From positions 1-27,916 of the forward strand of contig JAEOUI010000364.1 in NCBI GenBank assembly GCA_016839425.1: 27,916 nt of DNA. The letters run 5' to 3'. Source of the DNA: Promethearchaeota archaeon (GTDB lineage: Archaea > Asgardarchaeota > Lokiarchaeia > Sigynarchaeales > SOKP01). Shown piece after piece: positions 8,506-16,089 of the stretch; position 1 is the stretch's first letter, and every line of letters begins with the position of its first letter. The notes below the pieces were generated by a model. It was not told the origin of the DNA. It worked only from the letters and a program-made list of their open reading frames with translations, and ran no database searches. Both the position numbers and the translations under genes were made by a program.

Positions 8506-9948
8506 ATGCGCATATTAAAAGAAACATTCGAAAGAGCACACGATCCTAAATTTGAAGGAGTATGTACCGCAACATCACATATTACTGGAGAAAAAATCAA
8601 TCGATTTACCCACATCCATCAAGATGCCGACGATCTATTAAAAAAACAAAGAATGACTCGAGTATTATGCCACAGGACTGGCGGATGCATTCAGAGATGC
8701 ATGGGTATCGATGCGCTTAACGCCATATCCGTAGTAACTTACGAATGCGACCAAGCGCTTGGAACTTCGTATCACCAAAATTTTTTAAACTACATGAAAA
8801 TGTTCCAAGAAAAAGATTTGGCAGCCTCGTGCGCAAGCACGGATGCCAAGGGAGATAGATCAAAAAGACCATCCCAACAAGAAAACCCAGACGCTTATTT
8901 AAGAATTATAGAAACACGAGAAGATGGCATAATCGTTCGAGGAGCAAAGCAATGTATCACAAATACACCATATGTTGATGAAATAGTAGCCGTCCCATGT
9001 CGGATGATGATGCCTGAGGATTACGAATATGCTGTTTCGTTTGCCATCCCAGCAGATACGGAAGGAGTAAAATTACTTGCACGACCAGCTTTCTTTCATA
9101 AACCAGAAATAACCCCAGAAGAGGCTCTACCGAGAACAATAGAACTTGGAGATGCCGAAACTTTCATCGTATTTGACGATGTATTCGTTCCAAACGAAAG
9201 AATATTCTTGAACGGACAAGCGGATAAGCGACAAACGCCCTATGCAGGATTCTTAGCCCTCATGTTTGCTCACTACCATAGACATTCTTACTGCGGTTGC
9301 AAACCCGCCATAACTGAAGTCTTAGCCAGCGCATCAGCGCTCGTTGCGGAATATAATGGTATAGATCATATGAATCACGCCAAGGAAAAGGTTTCACACA
9401 TGTTAGGGACCGCAGAGCTCGTTTACGCCGCAGGAGAGTCAAGCGCTTTACACTCGGAACGATCTCCCTCTGGCACGCAAATACCAGACGAAATACTCAC
9501 CAACGCTGGAAGAAGACACGCTGGAGAAAATATTTACGACGAATATAAGACTTTAGCCGATCTTGCTGGTGGTTTGATGGCCGCATTGCCTTTTATGGAC
9601 ACTTTCTACAATGAGGAAGTAGGCAAGCTTGCCATGAAGTACATGCAAAGAAATCCAAAGATACCCCCCGAAGATGTATTAAAATGCTTCAAGGGCGTTG
9701 AAAACTTGGGTTGTTCTGATTTTGGTGCGTTAACGCAAGTTGCGGGCCTTCACGGAGGAGGTTCTCCACAAATGGAAACCATCGCCATGGCAGGACGTTA
9801 CGATATAGAAAAGTTAAAAGATATCGCTCGATACTTATTTGGCATTAAACAGGATTTGGATATTATCGAACGATCAATGAACCCTGTAACTCCTCGTAAA
9901 ATGTTAGATAAATATAAGAAAGCGATACTTGCACAACAGAAAAAATAA
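8506..9948 (+). CDS. abfD: 4-hydroxybutyryl-CoA dehydratase / vinylacetyl-CoA isomerase (HpaB-like family)
   Basis: A flavin and [4Fe-4S] enzyme that dehydrates 4-hydroxybutyryl-CoA to crotonyl-CoA. It is used in aminobutyrate/succinate fermentation and in archaeal 4-hydroxybutyrate carbon-fixation cycles. The ligands that separate true dehydratases from plain HpaB hydroxylases are visible: CIQRC (C61, C65) and the segment HYHRHSYCGCK, whose H258 and C265 match the clostridial His292/Cys299, with the conserved Tyr and Lys (Y262, K266). The C-terminal GLHGGGSPQMET is also typical. From this ATG the protein is 480 residues. An AGGGAGG run just before it could aid initiation but is only 1-2 bases away and is also coding (LKGGM) in the longer frame. 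The natural start is probably 8401, blocked by TAG at 8443. Divergent from the acyl-CoA ligase. It ends in a T-rich terminator. Function is well supported. Confidence 0.92.
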   Translation: MRILKETFERAHDPKFEGVCTATSHITGEKINRFTHIHQDADDLLKKQRMTRVLCHRTGGCIQRCMGIDALNAISVVTYECDQALGTSYHQNFLNYMKMFQEKDLAASCASTDAKGDRSKRPSQQENPDAYLRIIETREDGIIVRGAKQCITNTPYVDEIVAVPCRMMMPEDYEYAVSFAIPADTEGVKLLARPAFFHKPEITPEEALPRTIELGDAETFIVFDDVFVPNERIFLNGQADKRQTPYAGFLALMFAHYHRHSYCGCKPAITEVLASASALVAEYNGIDHMNHAKEKVSHMLGTAELVYAAGESSALHSERSPSGTQIPDEILTNAGRRHAGENIYDEYKTLADLAGGLMAALPFMDTFYNEEVGKLAMKYMQRNPKIPPEDVLKCFKGVENLGCSDFGALTQVAGLHGGGSPQMETIAMAGRYDIEKLKDIARYLFGIKQDLDIIERSMNPVTPRKMLDKYKKAILAQQKK

Positions 9949-9957
9949 GACAATTAT

Positions 9958-10006
9958 TTTTTCTTTTTTTTGTTTTGTTTTTTTTTGTTATATTTTTTAT
10001 TTTATA
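9958..10006 (+). terminator. Poly-T terminator after the dehydratase
   Basis: Several long T runs (T6 to T9) broken by single C, G or A residues begin about ten bases after the TAA at 9948. Archaeal RNA polymerase stops at such tracts. The gap to the convergent gene ending at 10046 is otherwise empty. Confidence 0.6.
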
Positions 10007-10045
10007 GATTTTAAGCAGATCAGATTTAAATTTTTATTAGATTGA

Positions 10046-11035
10046 TCAGAGCATACATAAAATAAAGGCTTGTAGTTCAGTAATAGGATTATCCTCGAGC
10101 AACCCATTTTTTTCAACATATGTTGCTAAGGGCGTTGCTTTACTAAACAATTCGTTGAATTTATCGTCGAATATTTGGAAGATATTTTTGTTTCGCGATA
10201 TATATATTCCTATGAGATCGTGTGTAGGAGAAAAGCTAGGTTGTACGAGTTCATTGTCCCCCATGAGGCAGAAATTGCTAAAATTATCGTCTACAACCTT
10301 CACAGAGAATTTATTAAATTCAAGCATTGTTCCTTCCAAAATTTCGCATATAACTTTGAATTCCTTGCTCTTTATTAGCGATTCTAGCAATTCAGAATTA
10401 AAAATAACTTTGATATCGATTATTTTCAAATTCTTTTTCAAATGTTCAACTCCTTGGATAATGGAGGTTCTCAAGCTTTCGGGAAGTTCGTTAGCACTAA
10501 ATTCATCTCCTTTGCTTTCAATAGCCTTACAAATTGAACTGACTAATGGATTTCTATATCTAATTCCTACGGCTAATTTACTGGATTTTTTAGTATAAAA
10601 CGCATATTGAATGTGCTCAAACTGGGCAGATTCAAAATTAATGAATTCAACGGGTTCTTGAGGTTCTTCTTCGAGAAGATTATAGCTCTTGAGAAAATCC
10701 TGCAGCGAGGATTCACAAATTTTTCTTTTTTCTTGAAATTGAGCTCTCAACTCTTCGATCTTGTTATTCATAATTTTCTGCCAGATAGAAGCGATTGGAG
10801 TGGCAATTAGAACTTTCATGGGTCTATCGTAAATCTGCACGAGTTCTAAATCGTTTAAAACAGAACAAATTTTATAGCCACGTTTTAAGGTTAAATCAAA
10901 TTGCTCGCAAACTTCCTTGAGGTTTTCAATCTTATTGTGTTTGAGGAGGTAATAATAGATTTTTTCGATACCCTTTTCTATTATGTCCAACGAGGTGAAC
11001 ACGTTTGAAATTTTTATGAATTCGCTTTCTCCCAT
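10046..11035 (-). CDS. TrmB-like helix-turn-helix regulator (329 aa)
   Basis: Residues about 15-75 (IEKIYYYLLKHNKIENL, then VCEQFDLTLKRGYKICSVLN) form a winged-helix fold like the TrmB N-terminal domain: a DNA-binding helix-turn-helix followed by a hydrophobic wing (LVQIYDRPMKVLIATP). A charged helical stretch (about 82-115, EELRAQFQEKRK) suggests a dimerising coiled coil. The rest (about 130-325) is a mixed alpha/beta domain, probably for ligand or partner binding, which I do not recognise more precisely. The ATG start has a GAGGA site at 11043-11047 that lies just before the GTPase stop. The gap to the GTPase is 13 bases, so they are co-transcribed. This suggests GTPase-linked transcription control (inference). 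Helix-turn-helix assignment moderate. Confidence 0.7.
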   Translation of the reverse strand: MGESEFIKISNVFTSLDIIEKGIEKIYYYLLKHNKIENLKEVCEQFDLTLKRGYKICSVLNDLELVQIYDRPMKVLIATPIASIWQKIMNNKIEELRAQFQEKRKICESSLQDFLKSYNLLEEEPQEPVEFINFESAQFEHIQYAFYTKKSSKLAVGIRYRNPLVSSICKAIESKGDEFSANELPESLRTSIIQGVEHLKKNLKIIDIKVIFNSELLESLIKSKEFKVICEILEGTMLEFNKFSVKVVDDNFSNFCLMGDNELVQPSFSPTHDLIGIYISRNKNIFQIFDDKFNELFSKATPLATYVEKNGLLEDNPITELQAFILCML

Positions 11036-11048
11036 GCTTTTTTCCTCG

Positions 11049-11607
11049 TTATTGTTCGATTTTTTCTAATGTTAATTCGGAAAGGACCTCAAATGCCTTG
11101 AACACATTTGTGTTATCCTTGGCGCTTATCTCCACAAATGAGGCGTGATTGTTCTTCTCTGCAACTTGAATACCCAATTCACGAGGGACTTCCCTTTGGT
11201 TTGTTGCGAGATCTATCTTTGCACCTACGAGCATTATAGGAATATCCCCCCCTTTTTGACGAACGATTGATGTCCATTCGGGAATATTGTCTAAAGTATA
11301 GGATCTAGTGGTATCGTACAATAGAAACGCCGCGTTCGCACCAAGACAATAAGTAGGAAGCAGGAAACGGAATCGTTCTTCCCCTCCAACATCCCATATC
11401 TGGAGCTTGACCTTTTTCTCTTTAAGCTCTATGGTCTTGACGTGAAAATCAACCCCAATCGTCAGTCTTTTCGGAATGGCTTCGAATTAAAACCTATTTT
11501 TCCGAGGGGTTGAATATGTTGTAACAATATCTCTTTGTAAACGACGTCTTTCCAACTGATGCGTCACCCAATAAAAGGATTTTGAACGTGTAATCGTAGG
11601 TCGTCAA
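11049..11607 (-). pseudogene. Ras-like small GTPase, reading frame broken by a 31-base insertion
   Basis: From a TTG at 11605-11607 (GAGGAG site 6 bases upstream) the frame encodes KILLLGDASVGKTSFTKRY, a G1 P-loop, up to NPSEK, then TAG at 11494-11496. The remaining domain is in another frame from CTG at 11465: LTIGVDFHVK (switch I/G2), WDVGGEERF (G3), VGAKIDL (G4, NKxD degenerated to AKID) and EISAKD (G5), ending at TAA 11049-11051. Removing 31 bases (11465-11495 region) restores a canonical spacing of 19 residues between the P-loop Lys and the TIGVDF Thr, so the break is a real insertion in an otherwise conserved gene. The joined protein would be about 176 residues, normal for the family. 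It precedes the TrmB-like gene by 13 bases. A TATA-like TATATAAAT sits at 11663-11670 on this strand. Either a pseudogene, an assembly error, or an unusual expressed gene. Confidence 0.8.
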
Positions 11608-11666
11608 TTTTTACTCCTCAATACACAAATATTTTTGCTTATAATCTTAAAAGAAAGACACATTTA

Positions 11667-11792
11667 TATAATTTTTAACTATTTCTCTTGTTTATTATTA
11701 TCTTTTGAGCCTGAATTTTTTTTCCAATTAAATTTGTTTGAACTACCTAATAAAACTAAAATAAATCCTAAAAGTATCGTCTTTAAAACACC
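11667..11792. repeat. Direct repeat copy 1 (126 bases) upstream of the 1001-aa kinase
   Basis: Copy 1 begins TATAATTTTTAACTATTTCT and ends ATCGTCTTTAAAACACC. It matches 15081-15206 with only small gaps; the first 32 bases are identical. Read on the minus strand, this copy has an open stretch containing KTILLGFILVLLGSS followed by a polar Lys/Asn-rich tail and TAG. It looks like the end of a membrane protein but has no start codon. The rest of the 364-base gap 11608-11971 holds the GTPase promoter and AT-rich sequence with no gene I can support. Confidence 0.7.
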
Positions 11793-11971
11793 TTTAATTT
11801 TGATATTATAATATTTTTAATAAAATTTAGTAATTTATTCGTTAATTTTGCATTTTTTTAGGTGTTTTTTCTAAGTACATACATATGAAAACACATAAAA
11901 ACAAAAAATAATATTATTCATTTTGACGATAATTGAATTAAAAGTCACTTGCGAACTCTTGATATTTTATA

Positions 11972-14900
11972 ATGGCATTTAATAATATAGATATAATTGA
12001 TAAAGATAATCCCCTGATAAGTACGCTTAGTAGTGTTGGTGTAAGTATTAGTATCGTAAACATTCAATACAAAATTTTATTTGAAGATAAAGTTTTAAAA
12101 GAAAAATTTGGGGATAACATTGGAGATCAATGTTATAAGAAATATATGGCGAGAGACCGACCGTGTGAATCTTGTCCTTTTGGAAAAATCATTAAAAACA
12201 AATCTGTTGAGAAGACTGAATTAGTAGGCGCTGATGGAAGGTTTTATGAGCTAGTTTCTAAGCCCTTGACCAATTCCAATGGAACCGTCGATAAAGTAAT
12301 AGAGGTCGTCATGGATGTGACTGACCGGAGGATGAAAGAGAAGGATCTTTATTATAAAGCCCATATTATCAACTCGGATTTAAGTGCTATTGTTTCAAGC
12401 GACCTTGATGGAACGATAAATTTTGTCAATCCTGCCATCGTTAGAATTTGGGGCTTCGAATATGCCGAAGAGCTACTTAATAGACACATTAATATTTTAT
12501 TTTATCAAGATTATTTTTTCGATGAAATATTCGATACAGTCAAGAAAATGGGGAAGTGGTTCGGCGAATTGAAAGCAAAAAAAAAAGATGGAACCTTATT
12601 TCATATTCAAGCTTCGATAAGCTTGATTCTTGACGATAATGGAAAACACATTGGATTGATGGCATCTATAATAAATATAACTAAGCGTAAAAAAAACGAA
12701 CAAAAGTTAAAAGATTCGGAAGAAAAATTTTCACTCATATTCCAAGAAAGTGTTTTTTTAATGGGAATAACCACTATTGACGAAGGAAAGTTTGTTGAAG
12801 TAAATAAAGCTTTTTTGAACTCGCTTGGTTTCACCAGAGATGAAGTGATTGGGAAGACTACGAAAGAGCTCGATTTATACGCAGATTATCATCAAAGAGA
12901 AATGATCTTAGACAGAATCAAAAATAACAAGAAAGTTAAGAATTTCGAAGTAAAATTAAAGGCGAAGGATGGAAGAGAATTTATTGGATTATTCTCAACG
13001 CTTTTAATACATTTGCAAGGCGAACCTTATTTGTTGACGATGGCAAATGATATCACTGAGCTCAAACGAGCGGAGCTCGAGTTAAAACGGTCAGAAGATA
13101 AGTTTTCTCTCGTTTTTCAGGAAAGCGTTATTTTAATGGGAATTACTACTTTTGAAGAGGGGCGTTTTGTCGAAGTAAATAAAGCATTTTTGAGCACTCT
13201 TGGTTATGCCAGAGATGAAGTGATTGGAAAGACCGTAAAGGAGCTCGATTTATATGCGAATTATTATGACAGAGAACAAATAGTAGAAAAGATTAAAAAA
13301 GACAAATTAATTCAAAATTCTGAAATAGAATTTAGAGCCAGGGACGGAAGAAAGCTATCAGGATTGTTTTCTTCGTTAAAAATAAACTTAGAAGGGCAAC
13401 TTTATTTGTTGACGATGGTAACGAATGTTACCGAACTCAAGCAAGCAGAACTAGAGTTAAAACGGTCAGAAGAAAAATTTTCTCTCGTTTTTCAGGAAAG
13501 TATTATTTTAATGGGAATTACTACTTTTGAAGAGGGGCGTTTTGTCGAAGTAAATAACTCTTTCTTGAATACGCTTGGTTTTACTAAAGAAGAAGTGATT
13601 GGAAAGACCGTAAAGGAGCTCGATTTATATGCTGATTATTATGACAGAGAAAAAATAATAGAAAGGATTAAAAAACACCAATCAATTCAAAATTCTGAAA
13701 TAGACTTTAAAAAAAAGGATGGAAGGAAGTTATCTGGATTGTTTTCTTCGTTAATAATAAACTTAGAAGGCGAGCCTTATTTTTTGACGATGGTAACAGA
13801 TATTACGGAACTTAAACGAGCGGAACGCGAGTTGAAAGAGTCCGAGGAGAAGTATAGAGCCTTGTTTGATGAGTCTCCCGTTGGAATCTTGCTTTTTGAC
13901 GAGAAATACAATTTATTAGCAATAAATGAAATGATTGAAGTCTTAATACCTGAAGTTTATGATGAATTCTTCCAAGGTAATTATTTTGCAGATTTAATAA
14001 AGCTTTTTCGGAATTCTGAGGAATTATCAACCATATTCACAAAGCGTATCGAATTACTCAATAGAGGACTCAAATTAGAGCCAATAGAAATAAAAGTAGT
14101 AATGCCTTCTGGGCTTGAAAAATGGTTATATTGGCAGAGCTCAAGAATTGCCCTTCACGATAAAACTCTCACCCAAATATTAATACACGATATTACTGAA
14201 AAGAAAGAAGCGGAAAGATTGATTTCAGAAGAGAGAGAGAGAATTCAGAAGCTCAGCCAAATGCGTCAAGAACTTATAACTAGAATCTCGCATGAGCTGA
14301 AAACTCCTTTAACAACAGCCCATGGAGCTTTACAAGTCTTATTCGAGCGATATAAACATAAATTAGATAAAGATGTGTTGGAATTTTTAAATATTGTAAA
14401 GAAAGGTACAAAACGACTGAAAAATCTCGTAGAAACACTCGTCAGCACTTCAAAATTCGAATATAAAATGCAGGAATTAAATCTTCAAGAGAATGATATT
14501 TTAAAACTAGTAAAAAAACAAGTGCGTGAATTAGAATTTTACGCAAATTCTAGAGACATTTCAATTGAGTTGGACCTTACATCGAAATTTTTGTTACGAG
14601 TAGATAAAATTTTATTCGAACAAGTAATAACGAATATTTTATCTAATGCCATCAATAATACATTACCCGGAGGTCATGTATATGTTAGTTTTGATGAAAA
14701 AAAAACATATATTGATATCATAATTCGGGATACGGGTATTGGAATTACTCAAGAAGAGAAAGCAAGATTATTTACAAAATTTGGGAAAATCGAACGATAT
14801 GGAAAAGGTGATAATATATATATTGAAGGAGTAGGTTTAGGATTATACATTTCAAGAGAAATCGTTGAATTACACGGAGGCCAAATTTTTGTCGAATCTG

Positions 14901-14977
14901 AAGGAAGAAATAGAGGATCGACATTTATCATTAGGTTATATAAAAATGATCTGAACACCATAACTACAATCGTCTGA
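11972..14977 (+). CDS. Six-PAS sensor histidine kinase with three tandem near-identical PAS units (1001 aa)
   Basis: Cytoplasmic sensor kinase. PAS1 (about 8-120) has C54-x10-C65-x2-C68 (CYKKYMARDRPCESCP). PAS2 is at about 124-240. PAS3, PAS4 and PAS5 (about 246-370, 371-495, 496-620) are tandem copies of one 125-residue unit containing MGITT, DEVIGKT or EEVIGKT, and KELDLYA. PAS6 is at about 620-745. HisKA: ISHELKTP, His774. HATPase: N-box NILSNAINNT (near 886), G1 DTGIGIT (920) and G2 GVGLGL (near 953), all intact. No transmembrane segment. The start is ATG 11972; the N-terminal sequence aligns with that of the kinase at 16090. The gene is flanked by the 126-base direct repeat at 11667 and 15081. 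Its kinase core is very close to that of 16090-18765, indicating recent duplication. The signal is unknown; cysteine, metal or redox sensing by PAS1 is possible. Confidence 0.94.
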   Translation: MAFNNIDIIDKDNPLISTLSSVGVSISIVNIQYKILFEDKVLKEKFGDNIGDQCYKKYMARDRPCESCPFGKIIKNKSVEKTELVGADGRFYELVSKPLTNSNGTVDKVIEVVMDVTDRRMKEKDLYYKAHIINSDLSAIVSSDLDGTINFVNPAIVRIWGFEYAEELLNRHINILFYQDYFFDEIFDTVKKMGKWFGELKAKKKDGTLFHIQASISLILDDNGKHIGLMASIINITKRKKNEQKLKDSEEKFSLIFQESVFLMGITTIDEGKFVEVNKAFLNSLGFTRDEVIGKTTKELDLYADYHQREMILDRIKNNKKVKNFEVKLKAKDGREFIGLFSTLLIHLQGEPYLLTMANDITELKRAELELKRSEDKFSLVFQESVILMGITTFEEGRFVEVNKAFLSTLGYARDEVIGKTVKELDLYANYYDREQIVEKIKKDKLIQNSEIEFRARDGRKLSGLFSSLKINLEGQLYLLTMVTNVTELKQAELELKRSEEKFSLVFQESIILMGITTFEEGRFVEVNNSFLNTLGFTKEEVIGKTVKELDLYADYYDREKIIERIKKHQSIQNSEIDFKKKDGRKLSGLFSSLIINLEGEPYFLTMVTDITELKRAERELKESEEKYRALFDESPVGILLFDEKYNLLAINEMIEVLIPEVYDEFFQGNYFADLIKLFRNSEELSTIFTKRIELLNRGLKLEPIEIKVVMPSGLEKWLYWQSSRIALHDKTLTQILIHDITEKKEAERLISEERERIQKLSQMRQELITRISHELKTPLTTAHGALQVLFERYKHKLDKDVLEFLNIVKKGTKRLKNLVETLVSTSKFEYKMQELNLQENDILKLVKKQVRELEFYANSRDISIELDLTSKFLLRVDKILFEQVITNILSNAINNTLPGGHVYVSFDEKKTYIDIIIRDTGIGITQEEKARLFTKFGKIERYGKGDNIYIEGVGLGLYISREIVELHGGQIFVESEGRNRGSTFIIRLYKNDLNTITTIV
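12706..13830 (+). repeat. Three tandem 375-base PAS units inside the 1001-aa kinase
   Basis: The linker start GTTAAA(A)... recurs at exactly 12706, 13081 and 13456, with the next linker at 13831, giving a 375-base (125-codon) period. Units 2 and 3 share uninterrupted runs of about 50 bases (for example around 13132-13185 and 13507-13560) and long identical blocks later, while unit 1 is more diverged. This indicates stepwise duplication or gene conversion. Confidence 0.9.
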
Positions 14978-15080
14978 GATAAACATAAATAGAAGTTCTA
15001 TTCTCAATAAAAAAGGCCGTAGATGTGTTAAAACAAAATAAATTTGAAATCCCAAATTCTTTTTTGATTTATTTAAAATG

Positions 15081-15206
15081 TATAATTTTTAACTATTTCT
15101 CTTGTTTATTATTTATCTTTTGAATCTGAATTTTTTCCAATTAAATTAGTGTGAATTATTTAATAAAATAAAAGACGCAAAATCAAATGTATCGTCTCTA
15201 AAAGCC
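15081..15206. repeat. Direct repeat copy 2 (126 bases) downstream of the 1001-aa kinase
   Basis: Same orientation as copy 1 at 11667-11792. It begins TATAATTTTTAACTATTTCT and ends ATCGTCTCTAAAAGCC. The minus-strand reading frame open in copy 1 is broken here by a stop and frameshifts, so both look like decayed remnants or a non-coding element. The thioesterase TATA box begins four bases beyond its end. Confidence 0.7.
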
Positions 15207-15209
15207 TCA

Positions 15210-15217
15210 ATATAAAG
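15210..15217 (+). promoter_or_regulatory. Candidate TATA box for the thioesterase
   Basis: ATATAAAG lies about 60 bases before the TTG start. A transcript from near 15240 would have a leader of about 35 bases. Confidence 0.4.
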
Positions 15218-15273
15218 GTTTTTATGCAAGAATTATTTTTAATCCATATCTTAGAAAGTAGTGGTTATGAGAT

Positions 15274-15810
15274 TTGGAAAAACAAGAAAAAATTAAACAA
15301 GAATTGAAAAAACATGGAATTAATTTCGAAGGAATTACTAATCCCGGTCCAGGAAATTGTTTTGGTTGTTCCTTAAAAAATCAGAGAGGCCTACAACTTG
15401 AAGTAAAGCTTATAGAAAAAAAAATGGTCTCTTATACCATTTTATCAGACGATTTCTCGGGATTTAATACGATCGCACACGGAGGAATTGTTGCCACCCT
15501 GCTAGACGAAATATCTGCTTGGACCGTGCTATCTAACCTTTCGAAACAAGGTGTAACACTAGATGCACACATCAAGTTTTACAAGCCAGTCTTCTTAAAC
15601 ACGCTGATCAAGATTGTGGGAGAATTAATTGATTTCAACGGCAAGCGCGCCACCGTGCGTTCAACAATATTAAATCTTAACGACGAGATACTAGCAGAAG
15701 CTGATACTAATTTCCAGATTTTAGAAATAAAGTCACTAGCAAAACTTGTTAATGAAGATGAAAGCAAACTTAGGGCAATGTTCGATGGTTTAATAAATGC
15801 TTTCAAATAA
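15274..15810 (+). CDS. PaaI-like hotdog-fold acyl-CoA thioesterase
   Basis: 178 residues. The hotdog signature HGGIVATLLDEISAWTV (about 69-85) contains the HGG turn and the Asp/Glu of the central helix that activate water in PaaI/YbgC-like acyl-CoA thioesterases. The N-terminal CFGCSLKNQRGLQLEV matches the CxxC-N-x-x-GL lead-in of this subfamily. It would release free acid from a CoA thioester, with unknown substrate. The start is TTG: a TGA at 15268-15270 in the same frame and no ATG leave it as the only choice, and the ATG at 15267 is out of frame. A lysine- and glutamate-rich tail follows the fold. It stands alone between two kinases; a role alongside the ligase and dehydratase is possible but they are 5 kb away. 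Confidence 0.85.
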   Translation: MEKQEKIKQELKKHGINFEGITNPGPGNCFGCSLKNQRGLQLEVKLIEKKMVSYTILSDDFSGFNTIAHGGIVATLLDEISAWTVLSNLSKQGVTLDAHIKFYKPVFLNTLIKIVGELIDFNGKRATVRSTILNLNDEILAEADTNFQILEIKSLAKLVNEDESKLRAMFDGLINAFK

Positions 15811-15987
15811 ATATTAGGAAAATTTTACGATGTTAAATTCTTATTCTTTATTCGCTAAAGACAATTGCTTTTGGGATATAATCAAAAATAAAGAAAATAG
15901 TTTTTTAAACTTAGTAATATTTTAAATTCATTTTTATTGTTTTTAATCTGAGAATAGTGTGTTTTTTTTGCTTTTGGGAATATTATC

Positions 15988-16020
15988 AAGGTCGTGTGAC
16001 CTTACGCATATACTTATATT
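15988..16020 (+). promoter_or_regulatory. Candidate promoter of the fourth kinase: inverted repeat next to a TATA box
   Basis: The perfect 6+6 inverted repeat AAGGTC-GTGT-GACCTT (15988-16003) stands two bases before the TATA-like CATATACTTATATT (16007-16020). It is conspicuous because the surroundings are nearly pure A+T. It is a strong operator candidate; the regulator is unknown. The rest of 15811-16089 shows no gene. Confidence 0.5.
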
Positions 16021-16089
16021 GAATAGTTTTTACATTTTAATAAGTATATTTTGAAATATAATTTAACGACGAAATTCCGTAACTTTGAA

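Noticed and set aside
11464..11505. A bulge-helix-bulge intron in the GTPase
   Set aside because: The arms TCGGAA/TTCCGA and an inner GG-TTT/AAGCC stem fold, but the internal loop is 5+1 bases and in the wrong arrangement for two 3-base bulges about a 4-bp helix. The predicted cuts do not give a 31-base excision.
11667..15206. Composite transposon bounded by the 126-base repeats
   Set aside because: There is no transposase, no terminal inverted repeats and no target-site duplication that I can see; the repeats are direct and diverged.
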